15,586 nt of DNA from Desulfobacteraceae bacterium (GCA_011048855.1 DSCZ01000294.1:1-15586); one strand, 5' to 3'; positions 1-8,901 are shown, numbered from the stretch's first letter. Translations and numbers: made by a program. Notes: generated by a model not told the origin, from the letters alone.

Positions 1-1
1 C

Positions 2-892
2 CGGGTGGGGGTTGAAGATCTGTGCACTTTTTTTTCCCACCCGGCGCGCTATCTGCTGCAAAGACGCCTGGGTATATCTCTGGACGGCCCGGCCGCGTCC
101 CCGGAGGAACGGGAACCTTTCGCTCTCGGCGGGCTGGAGCTGTACCAGGTGGAAAACCGGATCCTGTCATGGCTCCTGGAAGAAAGGGATCCTTCCGTTT
201 TGATGGACCTCCTGCGCAGCGAGGGTATTCTGCCGCATGGAAACGTCGGTCGCCGTTTTTTCGAACGCTCGGTGACCCGCGTTGAAGATTTCGCCCGCCG
301 TCTGCGTGAGTTCACCGCAAAGCCGCAGAATGAGCCCCTGAAAGTTTCCCTCACGGTTTCCCACATCGATTTGACCGGTTCCATCGGTGGCCTTACCTGC
401 GATGGGATCCTGGCCTACAGGTATGGCCGGCTTAAAGCTGCGGATATGATAAGGACCTGGATAAAGCATCTGATACTGTGTTTGTGCCCTCCCCCTGGGG
501 TCAGGAAGAAGAGCTTGATTGCAGGCCTTTCCGGACACGGAACTGACGGGAGATCGTGGGCGGCACGTTCTTTCGATGAAATTGCAGATCCGGAAGGCAT
601 CCTGGGCGCCCTTCTGGAGCTTTACCTGGATGGCCTTTGCAGACCGCTTCCCTTTTCACCTGAAGTGTCATGGGAGTATATTTCGGCCTGTGAGAGGGGA
701 TTGTCGAAAAAGGATGCATTCGAGCGCGCCCGGCGGAAATGGATGGGCTCACCCATGACGATGAGGGAGTGTGAAGAGCCCTATAACGACCTGTGTTTCA
801 AGGAAACAGGTCTCGTGGAGATTCCTGGTTTCGCCGAGGTTGCGGCCAGGGTGTTGAGTCCGTTGATCTCCAGCATGGAGGAATTGCAATGA
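2..892 (+). CDS. recC: RecBCD subunit RecC, C-terminal part (5' end outside window)
   Basis: This is the last ~297 residues of exodeoxyribonuclease V subunit gamma. RecC is the non-catalytic subunit that recognises Chi, splits the duplex and channels the strands to RecB and RecD. The frame is open from the first bases of the window, so the GTG at base 5 is an internal valine and not a start. Near the visible N-end lies a stretch with HPxRYxLQRRLGI, which matches the conserved F(F/W)xHPxRxFFxxRL segment opening RecC's C-terminal nuclease-like (inactive) domain. No nuclease D...D-x-K triad is visible, as expected for RecC. The stop TGA at 890-892 overlaps the recB start at 889 (ATGA), and recD follows in the same way, so context strongly supports the call. 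Only sequence upstream of the window could show whether the N-terminal part is intact. Confidence 0.9.
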   Translation, partial: RVGVEDLCTFFSHPARYLLQRRLGISLDGPAASPEEREPFALGGLELYQVENRILSWLLEERDPSVLMDLLRSEGILPHGNVGRRFFERSVTRVEDFARRLREFTAKPQNEPLKVSLTVSHIDLTGSIGGLTCDGILAYRYGRLKAADMIRTWIKHLILCLCPPPGVRKKSLIAGLSGHGTDGRSWAARSFDEIADPEGILGALLELYLDGLCRPLPFSPEVSWEYISACERGLSKKDAFERARRKWMGSPMTMRECEEPYNDLCFKETGLVEIPGFAEVAARVLSPLISSMEELQ

Positions 893-3800
893 GCGCAGGT
901 AAAAGCGGGCATGGCCGGGCTTTCGACCTGCTCTCGACGCCGCTGGAGGGCACCACGCTCATAGAAGCCAGCGCCGGCACCGGAAAAACTTATACGCTCA
1001 CCGCTGTTTTGCTCAGGCTGGTAGTTGAACACGGCATTGCGATCGATCGCATACTGGTCGTGACTTTTACCGAGGCGGCCACTGCCGAACTGAAGGAAAA
1101 AATTCGCACCACCCTCTGGTGTGCTTGTCAAGAAATTGAAGGGATCCCATCCGGTGACCGATTCCTGGCAGAGTTTGCGGCAGGACTGCAGAAACCGGAA
1201 ATTGCCGCCGCAAGGCTACGGGAAGCGGTTGCATCATTCGACCTCTCGGTCATATGCACCATCCACGGCTTTTGCCGCAGACTGCTCCATGATAATGCGT
1301 TTGAGAGCGGAAGTCCGTTCGAGATCGAACTGGAAGTAGACCAGAAGGAAGTGCTGCGCAGCGTTGTCGAGGATTTTTGGCGCAGCCGGATCTATCGGGA
1401 AAGCAGCCTTTTCATTTCCTACCTGATGAATCGTTCGGTCGGCCCCGAAACGATCGCGGCGGTGATCGAAAATATTCCGAAAGGACCCTTCACCCGGCTG
1501 ACTCCAATCGTGGAAATCCCGGACGTTTCGGCGGCCGAAAACCGTTTTATCTCTTCGTTCAGGCGGTTGAAACAGGCATGGATGGGTTCGGGCGGAGATG
1601 CGGCGGCCTTGCTCGAGGGGAGCGAAGCTCTTAAGCGGAACATATACCGGCCCGGTTCGATCCGTGGGCTTATAAGGGAAATGGAGGGGTATCTGGAGCA
1701 AAAAGAATTGAGCATGTCTCTGTTCAGCGGGTTCGAGAAATTTACCTCCTCCAAGATCGCGGGATCATGCAAAAAAGGTGCGTCCTGCCCCGTAAACCCG
1801 TTTTTCGATGCCTGCGAAATGCACATTGCAGAACACCGCAGGCTGGAGGAATTGTTCTCCGAAAAGCTGGTCGGGCTCAAATCACAGGCGTTTGCGTTTG
1901 TAGAGGAGACCCTGAAGCGGCGCAGGGAGGGAACCGGCAGAGTCTCGTTCGACGATTTGCTTCTCGATGTATACGATGCACTCGAAGGGCCGGCTGGCGG
2001 CCGATTCGTCCGAGCGGTCCGGGAATCCTTCGAGGCTGTGTTGATAGACGAATTCCAGGACACGGACGCGATCCAGTGGTCGATTTTCAAACGTATTTTT
2101 CACGGCAGCGGCTCAAGGCTCTTTATGATCGGAGACCCGAAGCAGGCGATCTACGGTTTTCGGGGTGCGGACATCTTTGCCTATATGCGCGCGGCCCGGG
2201 AGGCGCAAGCCAGGTACACGCTTCGGACCAACTGGCGTTCGGAGCCGGGTCTTCTTTCGGCGGTGAATACGTTGTTCAGTCGCGGCTCCCGGCCGTTTGT
2301 TCTGAACGATATCCCGTATACCCCATCTGATCCGGCATTCGAGGCTCCGGGCTTGAGCCTGGAGGGCCGGCTTCATCCGTTTAACATATGGTTTCTGCGG
2401 CCGGGAAGCGAAAAGTCCCTGGAGGGGAAGGTGAAAGCACGCGAGCGGATCGCGGACGCGGTGGCGGGAGAAATTGCACGCCTGCTCGAATCGGGACGCG
2501 GCGGCGTGGCCCGGATCGGAGAAGAGCCCCTGTCGGCGCGGCACATGGCCGTGCTGGTGCGGACGAACAAGGAGGCCGCGTTGATGCAGGAAACGCTTCG
2601 ATCCCTGGGTATCCCGAGCGTTCGGCATCAAACGGGGAATGTGTTTGAAACCAGGGAAGCGGTCGATCTTCGAAGACTCCTCGCGGCGATCGCCGAGCCC
2701 CGGAATTCCGGTATTCTTCGGGCCGCGTTGAGCACGGACCTGATGGGCATGCACGGTGAGGACCTGGCTCGTCTGGAGTATGATCCCGACGAATGGGAGG
2801 TCATCGTGGATCGGTTTCAAACCTATAACCGGCTCTGGCACGAGACGGGCTTTATCCCCATGATGCACCGAGTGCTTTCCGAACACCGGATCGTTCCCTT
2901 CACGGTGTCGATGCCGGATGGAGAACGCCGTGCGACGAACCTGCTGCACCTGATGGAACTTCTGCAGCAGGCCTCTTCGGGCCGGCGGGCTCCGGAGGCT
3001 TTGATAAAGTGGCTTTCCGAACATATCGAAGGGGGCACCGGAGAACAGGACGAACACCTGGTACGCCTTGAGAGCGACAAAGAAGCGGTGACCCTGGTTA
3101 CGATCCACAAGAGCAAGGGCCTCGAATACCCGGTGGTGTTCTGCCCGTTCAGCTGGGCGGATTCCTTGGCGAGGAAAGATCAGGCGCTGACTTTTCATGA
3201 CCCGGCCCGGGGGTTCGAACTCGTAGTGGACATCGGCGAAAAATGGAACCCGCTGAACCAGGTGCTTGCCCAGGAGGAACTTCTGGCCGAAAACCTGAGA
3301 CTTCTCTATGTGGCGCTTACACGGGCCAGGGCGGCATGCTACCTGGTTTGGGGTTCGATCGCCGGCACCGGCACGTCCGCGCCTGCATGGCTTTTCCACA
3401 GACCGGATCCGCTGCCGGAAACAGATGTTGTCAGCGCCCTCGACGAAAGGTGCCGTTCCCTCATCCCTCGGAGGCTCGAGGAGGAGGTCCACGAAGCGGC
3501 TGCCGGTGCGGCTGGAAATATAGGTGTCCTGCCTCTGCCGGAGGATCACGCGCACCCGTTGCGGCCCCTGGAAAACGTTTCGGAAGCGCTTTCGCTTCGG
3601 AATTTCACTGGCCGCATCGACAGGGAATGGCAGGTTGCCAGTTTCTCATCGCTCGTGCTGGGCGCTCGTTCTGCTCCCGAGTCGCCGGATTATGACGAAG
3701 CGGGTCCGGGGGCCGTTGTCTTCGAAGAGGAGGAGACGGCATCTCCGCCGTTTGTCGATATTTTTTCATTTCCGCGCGGAGCCCGGGCCGGGTCGTTTCT

Positions 3801-4518
3801 TCATGAACTGTTGGAACATACCGATTTCACGGCGGTAAATAAACCGGAAACGGTCGAAACCGTCCGCAGTCAATGCGCATTTCACGGCTTCGACCCTCAG
3901 TGGGCGGACGCCGTTACGGATATGCTCAAAAACCTGGTGTCGACAACCCTTTCTCCGGACCTCCCCGGATTCACCCTTTCGGATGTGAGGCCTGAAGACA
4001 GGATCAACGAGATGGAATTTTTGTTTCCGATTACCAGGATAACTCCGGAGCTGCTTGCGGGTGTTTTCCGAGCCGGCCCGGCGGGGATCCCGCCACGATT
4101 GCCGGAGACGATCGGCCGGCTGGAATTCTCCCCGGTGAGAGGGTTCATGAAGGGGTTTGTCGACATGGTTTTCCACAGGGAAGGCTGTTTTTACCTCGTG
4201 GACTGGAAATCCAACTTCCTTGGAGAAAAAATCGAGGATTACCGGCGGGACAGGCTCGAGCCGGCGATGGAGTCGGGTTATTACCATCTCCAGTACCACT
4301 TATACACACTGGCGCTTGACAGGTACCTGGCGCTACGAATCCCGGAATACCGCTACAGTGAGCATTTCGGAGGGGTTTTTTACCTGTTTTTGAGGGGGAT
4401 AAGGCGTGAATCCGGTCCCGATTACGGAATATTCCGGGACAGGCCGCCGGAGGAAACGATCAAGGCGTTGCGGGCATGCATGTTTGAAAGGCGCCCGGAA
4501 CAGGGGGTCGCCCGATGA
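889..4518 (+). CDS. recB: RecBCD subunit RecB, helicase-nuclease
   Basis: This is the catalytic 3'-5' helicase and nuclease subunit of exodeoxyribonuclease V. It degrades or resects double-strand ends and loads RecA. The protein has 1209 residues from the ATG at 889, close to the ~1180 of E. coli RecB. The UvrD-type motifs appear in order: Walker A ASAGTGKT (27-34), motif Ia VTFTEAAT, Walker B DEFQDTD (D387/E388), GDPKQAIYGFRG (415-426), TNWRS, HKSKGLEYP (from H740) and LLYVALTRAR (from 805). The C-terminal nuclease domain keeps its triad D1092, D1105 and K1107 (GFVDMVF and LVDWKSN), with the same 13- and 2-residue spacing as E. coli D1067/D1080/K1082, and a QYHLY segment follows. I chose 889 over the in-frame ATG at 793 because the earlier start would lie deep inside recC, while 889 gives a coupled ATGA junction. 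Both activities look intact. Confidence 0.97.
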   Translation: MSAGKSGHGRAFDLLSTPLEGTTLIEASAGTGKTYTLTAVLLRLVVEHGIAIDRILVVTFTEAATAELKEKIRTTLWCACQEIEGIPSGDRFLAEFAAGLQKPEIAAARLREAVASFDLSVICTIHGFCRRLLHDNAFESGSPFEIELEVDQKEVLRSVVEDFWRSRIYRESSLFISYLMNRSVGPETIAAVIENIPKGPFTRLTPIVEIPDVSAAENRFISSFRRLKQAWMGSGGDAAALLEGSEALKRNIYRPGSIRGLIREMEGYLEQKELSMSLFSGFEKFTSSKIAGSCKKGASCPVNPFFDACEMHIAEHRRLEELFSEKLVGLKSQAFAFVEETLKRRREGTGRVSFDDLLLDVYDALEGPAGGRFVRAVRESFEAVLIDEFQDTDAIQWSIFKRIFHGSGSRLFMIGDPKQAIYGFRGADIFAYMRAAREAQARYTLRTNWRSEPGLLSAVNTLFSRGSRPFVLNDIPYTPSDPAFEAPGLSLEGRLHPFNIWFLRPGSEKSLEGKVKARERIADAVAGEIARLLESGRGGVARIGEEPLSARHMAVLVRTNKEAALMQETLRSLGIPSVRHQTGNVFETREAVDLRRLLAAIAEPRNSGILRAALSTDLMGMHGEDLARLEYDPDEWEVIVDRFQTYNRLWHETGFIPMMHRVLSEHRIVPFTVSMPDGERRATNLLHLMELLQQASSGRRAPEALIKWLSEHIEGGTGEQDEHLVRLESDKEAVTLVTIHKSKGLEYPVVFCPFSWADSLARKDQALTFHDPARGFELVVDIGEKWNPLNQVLAQEELLAENLRLLYVALTRARAACYLVWGSIAGTGTSAPAWLFHRPDPLPETDVVSALDERCRSLIPRRLEEEVHEAAAGAAGNIGVLPLPEDHAHPLRPLENVSEALSLRNFTGRIDREWQVASFSSLVLGARSAPESPDYDEAGPGAVVFEEEETASPPFVDIFSFPRGARAGSFLHELLEHTDFTAVNKPETVETVRSQCAFHGFDPQWADAVTDMLKNLVSTTLSPDLPGFTLSDVRPEDRINEMEFLFPITRITPELLAGVFRAGPAGIPPRLPETIGRLEFSPVRGFMKGFVDMVFHREGCFYLVDWKSNFLGEKIEDYRRDRLEPAMESGYYHLQYHLYTLALDRYLALRIPEYRYSEHFGGVFYLFLRGIRRESGPDYGIFRDRPPEETIKALRACMFERRPEQGVAR

Positions 4519-6377
4519 ATCTGGATGTCATGTTCGAAAAATTTTATTCCAGCGGGCTCTTTTCGGACATCAATCTGCATTTTGCGGAATTTCTCGCCGG
4601 GCGCTGCGGTGAAAGACCCGAAGTGTTTGTCGCCGGGGCGTTTGTAAGCCGCGCTTCTTCCAGTGGTCATATATGCATTGATCTCGAGGCGCTCGGATTT
4701 TCAGAACCCGGTATAACCGACATGATTCCGCCCGCTTGCCGGGATGCCGGGCTATGGGGGGATATCCTGATAGAAAGCGGCGCCGCGGCCGAACCGGGCG
4801 GATTCGCGCCGCTGGTGCTTGAAAAACCATTTAGGCTTTATCTTTTCAGGTACTGGCAATATGAAAAGGATTTGGCCGAAAGCCTTATCTGCCGGGCACG
4901 ACAGCCTGCGGGAACGGGGGGCTTGCCTGTTTCTCCCGAGGCGCTCGCCGGGTTCCGGCGCCGCCGGGTTTCTTCGGAGCCGGACTGGCAACGCGTCGCG
5001 GCGTGCACCGCACTGTTGAAAAAATTATGCATCATTTCCGGGGGACCGGGCACGGGTAAAACCACGGTGGTAGGGGACATTCTTTCTCTGGCACTTTCAG
5101 CCGGCGAAGGCGCTTCCCCCCGGATCGCCCTCGCAGCTCCTACAGGCAAGGCCGCTGTAAGGCTTCAGGAAGCGGTGGGCGGAAAATTGGCCCCACTTGG
5201 CGTCCCGGCCTCGGAAATACCCGATGCCTCCACGATTCACCGCCTGCTTGGAACGGTGCGCGGTTCACCTTATTTCCGGCACGATGCCGACAACCCGCTG
5301 CCGTTCGATCTTGTGGTCGTGGATGAGGCTTCGATGATCGATCTTGCATTGATGGCCAAACTGGTCGCGGCTGTGCCGGAAAGCGCGCATCTTGTAATTC
5401 TGGGCGACAGGGATCAACTGTCATCGGTGGAGCCCGGTTCGGTGCTCGGAGACCTGTGCGGTGTGGAAGATATGAATCGATTTTCCGCCTCGTTCGTCGA
5501 ATCTGCCTCGCGTTTCGAGGTTTTTCCGGGCGATGGGAAATTATCGAGGGGCAAGGTTTCGTCCGGGCCTCTGCTTGACTGTGTGGTTGAGCTTCAAAGA
5601 AGCTACCGATTCGAAGAATGGAGCGGCATAGGGAAAATCAGCAGGGCTGTGAAGCTTGGAAACGGAACTGCGGCGTTCGAAATGTTGGAGAGCGGTGACT
5701 TTCCTGACGCCGTTTGGAGGCATCTGCCGTCTCCCGATGGACTCGCACCCGCCATTTCATCCAGAATTCTCAGATTTTACCGGACCCTGTCTGCAGCGGA
5801 TGAACCTGGCGAAGCACTTGATAGATTCGATGATTTCAGGCTTCTGTGTGCATTGCGCGAAGGACCGTACGGGGTTCGGTCCATCAACAGTCAGGTTGAA
5901 GCGATACTTTCCCGGGAAGGAGCCATCCGTCCGGACAACAGGTGGTATCGAGGCCGCCCGATCATGGTGACGAGCAACGATTACAGCTTGAATCTCTTCA
6001 ACGGAGACCTGGGGGTCATTCTGCCGGATCCTTCGGCCGAAGGCCGGCGTCGAGCTTTTTTTCGGACGGGGGGTGTCATACGGTCGATTGCACCCGCCGG
6101 CCTGCCGGAACATGAAACGGTCTATGCAATGACCGTGCATAAAAGCCAGGGGGCCGAGTTCGACGAAGCATTGATAATTCTGCCGGATCGCGGATCTCCG
6201 GTGCTTACCCGCGAACTCATTTATACGGCTCTGACCAGGGCAAGAAGCCGTGTTGAAGTATGGGGCAGGCCGGAAGTTTTTATAAAGGCGGTAGGCTCCC
6301 TGACCCGCCGGGCTTCGGGTTTGGGGCACCGGTTATGGGGCGGGCCGGCGGGATCAAACGCCGGCGTTTTTCGTTGA
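4515..6377 (+). CDS. recD: RecBCD subunit RecD, 5'-3' helicase
   Basis: This is the alpha subunit of exodeoxyribonuclease V, a superfamily 1B 5'-3' helicase that drives the second strand and regulates RecB nuclease activity. It has 620 residues (E. coli RecD has 608). Visible motifs are Walker A GGPGTGKT (176-183), APTGKAAVRL just after it, Walker B VVVDEAS (DEAS 270-273), GDRDQL, VHKSQGAEFDE (from about 541) and YTALTRAR (570-577). The ~150 residues before Walker A correspond to the RecD N-terminal domain that contacts RecB, which argues for RecD and not the longer RecD2 type. The ATG at 4515 overlaps the recB stop, so translation is probably coupled. The stop codon (6375-6377) lies inside a TTGACA hexamer that looks like the -35 box of a downstream promoter. 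Nothing suggests damage. Confidence 0.96.
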   Translation: MNLDVMFEKFYSSGLFSDINLHFAEFLAGRCGERPEVFVAGAFVSRASSSGHICIDLEALGFSEPGITDMIPPACRDAGLWGDILIESGAAAEPGGFAPLVLEKPFRLYLFRYWQYEKDLAESLICRARQPAGTGGLPVSPEALAGFRRRRVSSEPDWQRVAACTALLKKLCIISGGPGTGKTTVVGDILSLALSAGEGASPRIALAAPTGKAAVRLQEAVGGKLAPLGVPASEIPDASTIHRLLGTVRGSPYFRHDADNPLPFDLVVVDEASMIDLALMAKLVAAVPESAHLVILGDRDQLSSVEPGSVLGDLCGVEDMNRFSASFVESASRFEVFPGDGKLSRGKVSSGPLLDCVVELQRSYRFEEWSGIGKISRAVKLGNGTAAFEMLESGDFPDAVWRHLPSPDGLAPAISSRILRFYRTLSAADEPGEALDRFDDFRLLCALREGPYGVRSINSQVEAILSREGAIRPDNRWYRGRPIMVTSNDYSLNLFNGDLGVILPDPSAEGRRRAFFRTGGVIRSIAPAGLPEHETVYAMTVHKSQGAEFDEALIILPDRGSPVLTRELIYTALTRARSRVEVWGRPEVFIKAVGSLTRRASGLGHRLWGGPAGSNAGVFR

Positions 6378-6403
6378 CACTCCGGCGAAGCTTCAAGTAT
6401 ACA
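6374..6403 (+). promoter_or_regulatory. Candidate sigma70-type promoter overlapping the recD stop codon
   Basis: A perfect -35 TTGACA (6374-6379) is followed after 18 bases by TATACA (6398-6403), which matches the TATAAT consensus at 4 of 6 positions. Transcription would start near 6410 and run into a stretch with no convincing large gene. It could serve the small ORF at 6759, the doubtful ORF at 6447, or a non-coding RNA. The call rests on sequence match alone. Confidence 0.45.
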
Positions 6404-6758
6404 ATGCCGAAGAAGGATCGAGATCATTTCCCGCCGGCGTTTCCACATGAACACCGGAGTAGGTGTTGACCCGGGGTTTTATTCATCTTACCGCCCGCCG
6501 AGCTGTCCGCGGAAGCCGATGAAAGGGGAAACGACAACCAGACCACTTCTGTCGATTCAGGAATACCAACAGGAAGTTCTTTGTCTAAATTCCGATACCC
6601 GGTGTCCTGTTCTCGAAGAATATAAGCAGCAACGGACATCGACATCGAAAGTAGTGCTCCGTGCTGCCGAAAAAAGGGGTTTCGGGCTCCGGCTGACTTA
6701 CGAAAATACGGTGGGTTTTTATTCCGCCTGAAAGAAGTTTCTATACGAGGATACAGAT
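6378..6758 (+). other. Intergenic stretch with no convincing gene
   Basis: These 381 bases follow recD and hold no recognisable domain on either strand. The longest plus-strand frame is 6447-6731 (94 codons, ATG start). It has no ribosome binding site in front and encodes a polar, cysteine-containing product I do not recognise. A shorter reading from the in-frame ATG at 6519 has only a weak GGAAG before it. Possible contents are a small protein, an untranslated leader for the ORF at 6759, or a small RNA from the promoter at 6374-6403. I see no direct repeat, tRNA-like fold or transposon end. Confidence 0.5.
6447..6731 (+). CDS. Doubtful small hypothetical ORF (94 aa)
   Basis: This is an open frame of 94 codons downstream of the candidate promoter at 6374-6403. 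There is no Shine-Dalgarno sequence before the ATG at 6447. The internal ATG at 6519 would give a 70-residue protein preceded by GGAAG only a few bases away. The product is hydrophilic, with two cysteines and a Q/E/K-rich middle, and has no membrane segment or signal peptide. It lies in the same frame as the ORF at 6759, 27 bases further on. I do not recognise a family, and it may well be chance. Confidence 0.2.
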   Translation: MNTGVGVDPGFYSSYRPPSCPRKPMKGETTTRPLLSIQEYQQEVLCLNSDTRCPVLEEYKQQRTSTSKVVLRAAEKRGFGLRLTYENTVGFYSA

Positions 6759-6989
6759 ATGGATGAAACGATTACCATCAAAATCCCGAAAGGCCGGAAA
6801 AGCCTGATGATCGCAGAGGCGAAACGGGAAATGTGTGAAGCGCTCGCAGACCTCGACCCTCCTTTCAACGATGAGTTGGACAAGGTTAAGCTCCATGGTT
6901 GTTCAACTGCGGGGGGAGGTGTGCAAGTCATCTACCGGGTGATGCGCGGGGCTTTACGCAACTCCGATTCCGGTACCCGGAATGGGTGA
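6759..6989 (+). CDS. Small hypothetical protein (76 aa)
   Basis: This short ORF has a plausible ribosome binding site: GAGG at 6747-6750, eight bases before the ATG at 6759. The predicted product starts with a short beta-like, charged segment (TITIKIPKG), then a likely helix rich in K, E, A and R (about residues 14-32), then a segment that ends GGGVQVIYRVMR. The last ~12 residues (LRNSDSGTRNG) look low-complexity and are encoded across a hairpin (6967-6983), so the true C-end could differ if there is an indel. The N-terminal strand-helix order is loosely like small DNA-binding or antitoxin proteins, but I cannot assign a family. It faces the convergent CoA-transferase gene, whose stop lies 28 bases away. 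No cognate toxin gene is seen beside it. Confidence 0.45.
   Translation: MDETITIKIPKGRKSLMIAEAKREMCEALADLDPPFNDELDKVKLHGCSTAGGGVQVIYRVMRGALRNSDSGTRNG
6967..6983. repeat. Perfect 7-bp inverted repeat (hairpin) between convergent genes
   Basis: ATTCCGG (6967-6973) and CCGGAAT (6977-6983) flank a three-base TAC loop. The hairpin sits at the 3' end of the 76-aa ORF, just before the convergent 3' end of the CoA-transferase gene at 7018. No run of T follows on either strand, so it is not a classical intrinsic terminator. It might block exonucleases or weakly terminate transcripts coming from both sides. Confidence 0.4.
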
Positions 6990-7017
6990 ATAGACCAGCA
7001 GTGAGACGGCCTGTTCA

Positions 7018-8898
7018 TCAAATTTCCTTGAATGTAATGTCGAAGTGGAACGTTCCGGAATCCAGTTTTTTCTCCACTTCGTACTCCTTTTTCTCAAAAA
7101 TCCTGAATAGGTGCAGCATGGGCTCGTTTTCCGCCAGGACCTCGGCGGTGAAGCCTAGAAGACCCTTCTTTTTAGCGAGATATATCAGATAGGCCAGCAA
7201 CTCTCTGCTGATACCCCGGTTCTGGTAGTCATCCATAACCGCAAGAGCTACATCAGCCCTGTGCGTGTTGCTGTCGCTGAAATAACGTCCAACTCCGACT
7301 ATTTCCTCCCGGTCCCCCGGATTGAGGATCGCAAGTATCGCCATGTCTTTCGTGTAATCCACCGCGACCAGTTTCTGCAGAAACGAATGAGGCATCTCGA
7401 CGCGCCGGGAAAAAAACCGCCGGTAGATGGATTGCTCAGAGAGCGAATACACGAATTTCTTGAGCCGGGGTTCATCGGTTATTTTTATCGGCCGGAGGAA
7501 TATTTCGAGACCGGTTTTGGTTGTCCGGTAGGTTTCGAGTTCTTCGGGGTACTCTCCTCCTTTTCCGGTTATGAAAATCTGGTCCCGGTAGATCAATCCG
7601 GCTTCTCTGGCCTGTTCGACGAGCCATGGCCTGAATTCCGGATGGGCGATTGAAATCAGCTCCATCGCCCGTTCACGGAGGCTTTTTCCGTGAAGATAAG
7701 CGATTCCGTATTCGGTAACCACGTAATGAACGTCACCGCGGTTGAGTGTGACCCCTGCTCCTTCACCGAGAAACGGAACGATTCTCGACACCTTCCCGTC
7801 AGCGGCAGTGGATTGAATCGCAAGAATGGTTTTGCCGCTCATCGAAAGCACGGTTCCCCGCATAAAATCAGTCTGCCCTCCTATGCCGCTGTAAAACAGC
7901 CGGCCGATGGATTCGGCGGTTGCCTGCCCTGTCAGGTCTATCTGCAGGGCGCTGTTGATGGCGGTCATATGCTGATGGGCGGCTATTCTGAGGGGATTGT
8001 TGGTCCGGTCTATGCCCCTGAAATGAACACGGGGATTATCATTCAGAAATTCATAGGTGGAAGCGCGGCCCATGCAGAAGGAAGCGACTGCAATGCCGGG
8101 GTCGACATTCTTTCTGGTATTATCCGCAACACCCGTTTTCATGAGTTCGGCGAGGCCGTCTGTGAACAATTCGGTATGTATGCCCAGGTGCTTTTTATCG
8201 CGGAGGCAGCTGAGCACCGTGTTGGGGACCTTTCCGTACCCAACCTGAATGGTGTCGCCGTCCTGTACAATCCGTGCTACATACCTGCCGATGCGCAGTG
8301 CTATTTCATCTGCCAGGTCGAGGGAGATTTCAGGAAGGCGTTCGTCATGCTCAATGAAGAAATCGATTTCCTCCATGTGCAGGGATGTGTCTCCATGAAC
8401 CCTCGGCATTTGAGAATTAATCTGGGCGATGACTAATCCGGCGTTCTCCGCCGCTGCCCTGGTGACATCGACGCTGATCCCCAGAGACACGAATCCCTGC
8501 TCGTCGGGAGGTGACACCTGCACCATTGCCACATCCACAGGGACCAGTTTACGATGGAACAACCCGGGAACCTGGGACATGAACACCGGCGTGTAGTCGG
8601 CGTTGCCCTGGTTCACAAAATCCCTGTTTTTGTCACCGATGAAAAAGGAGTGACGGCGGCAGTGCCCCAGTGCTTTCCCGCCTGCTTCGGGGGCTATTCC
8701 GAGTGTCCATATATGCAGCAGTTCAGCGTCGAAGACGGCTTTCGGATGGGAACGGGCATATTCGGAAAACAGCTGCATCAGACGGCGGGGTTCGCCGCAT
8801 CCTGTACCAATGAAAATCCGGTCTCCCCGGTGTATGTTCGAGAAGATCTTTTCCGGGGCGATGAATTTTTCGGGATATCGCTCCGTGTTTTTTTTCAT
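7018..8898 (-). CDS. Acetyl-CoA hydrolase/transferase family protein fused to a C-terminal GNAT acetyltransferase domain
   Basis: This is a 626-residue two-domain protein. Residues ~1-465 form a class I acyl-CoA transferase of the 4-hydroxybutyrate CoA-transferase / acetyl-CoA hydrolase type, which moves CoA between carboxylates through a glutamyl-CoA intermediate. LGIHTEL supplies the probable catalytic E243, close to Glu238 of the clostridial 4-hydroxybutyrate enzyme. VGYGKVPN and the Gly-rich GIGGQTDFMRG are family signatures. Residues ~466-626 form a GNAT domain that begins LRPIKITDEP, continues SEQSIYRRFFS and carries the acetyl-CoA loop QNRGIS (~560). The first two segments resemble the GNAT domain of PatZ-type protein lysine acetyltransferases. 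The ATG at 8898 is preferred over the one at 8925 because AGGTGAG stands just before it. It is last in the minus-strand cluster, 53 bases after the AICAR transformylase gene. The acyl substrate cannot be read from the sequence. Confidence 0.9.
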   Translation of the reverse strand: MKKNTERYPEKFIAPEKIFSNIHRGDRIFIGTGCGEPRRLMQLFSEYARSHPKAVFDAELLHIWTLGIAPEAGGKALGHCRRHSFFIGDKNRDFVNQGNADYTPVFMSQVPGLFHRKLVPVDVAMVQVSPPDEQGFVSLGISVDVTRAAAENAGLVIAQINSQMPRVHGDTSLHMEEIDFFIEHDERLPEISLDLADEIALRIGRYVARIVQDGDTIQVGYGKVPNTVLSCLRDKKHLGIHTELFTDGLAELMKTGVADNTRKNVDPGIAVASFCMGRASTYEFLNDNPRVHFRGIDRTNNPLRIAAHQHMTAINSALQIDLTGQATAESIGRLFYSGIGGQTDFMRGTVLSMSGKTILAIQSTAADGKVSRIVPFLGEGAGVTLNRGDVHYVVTEYGIAYLHGKSLRERAMELISIAHPEFRPWLVEQAREAGLIYRDQIFITGKGGEYPEELETYRTTKTGLEIFLRPIKITDEPRLKKFVYSLSEQSIYRRFFSRRVEMPHSFLQKLVAVDYTKDMAILAILNPGDREEIVGVGRYFSDSNTHRADVALAVMDDYQNRGISRELLAYLIYLAKKKGLLGFTAEVLAENEPMLHLFRIFEKKEYEVEKKLDSGTFHFDITFKEI

Positions 8899-8901
8899 CC
8901 G

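Noticed and set aside
2113..3555. 480-codon open frame antisense to recB
   Set aside because: It lies wholly within a well-supported recB and shows no recognisable domain. Long antisense frames are common in GC-rich coding DNA.
6967..6983. Intrinsic terminator for the convergent genes
   Set aside because: The hairpin is sound, but no T run follows on either strand.
7690..8436. 248-codon plus-strand frame opposite the CoA-transferase gene
   Set aside because: The minus strand encodes conserved catalytic motifs here. The plus-strand product has no family signature and no ribosome binding site.
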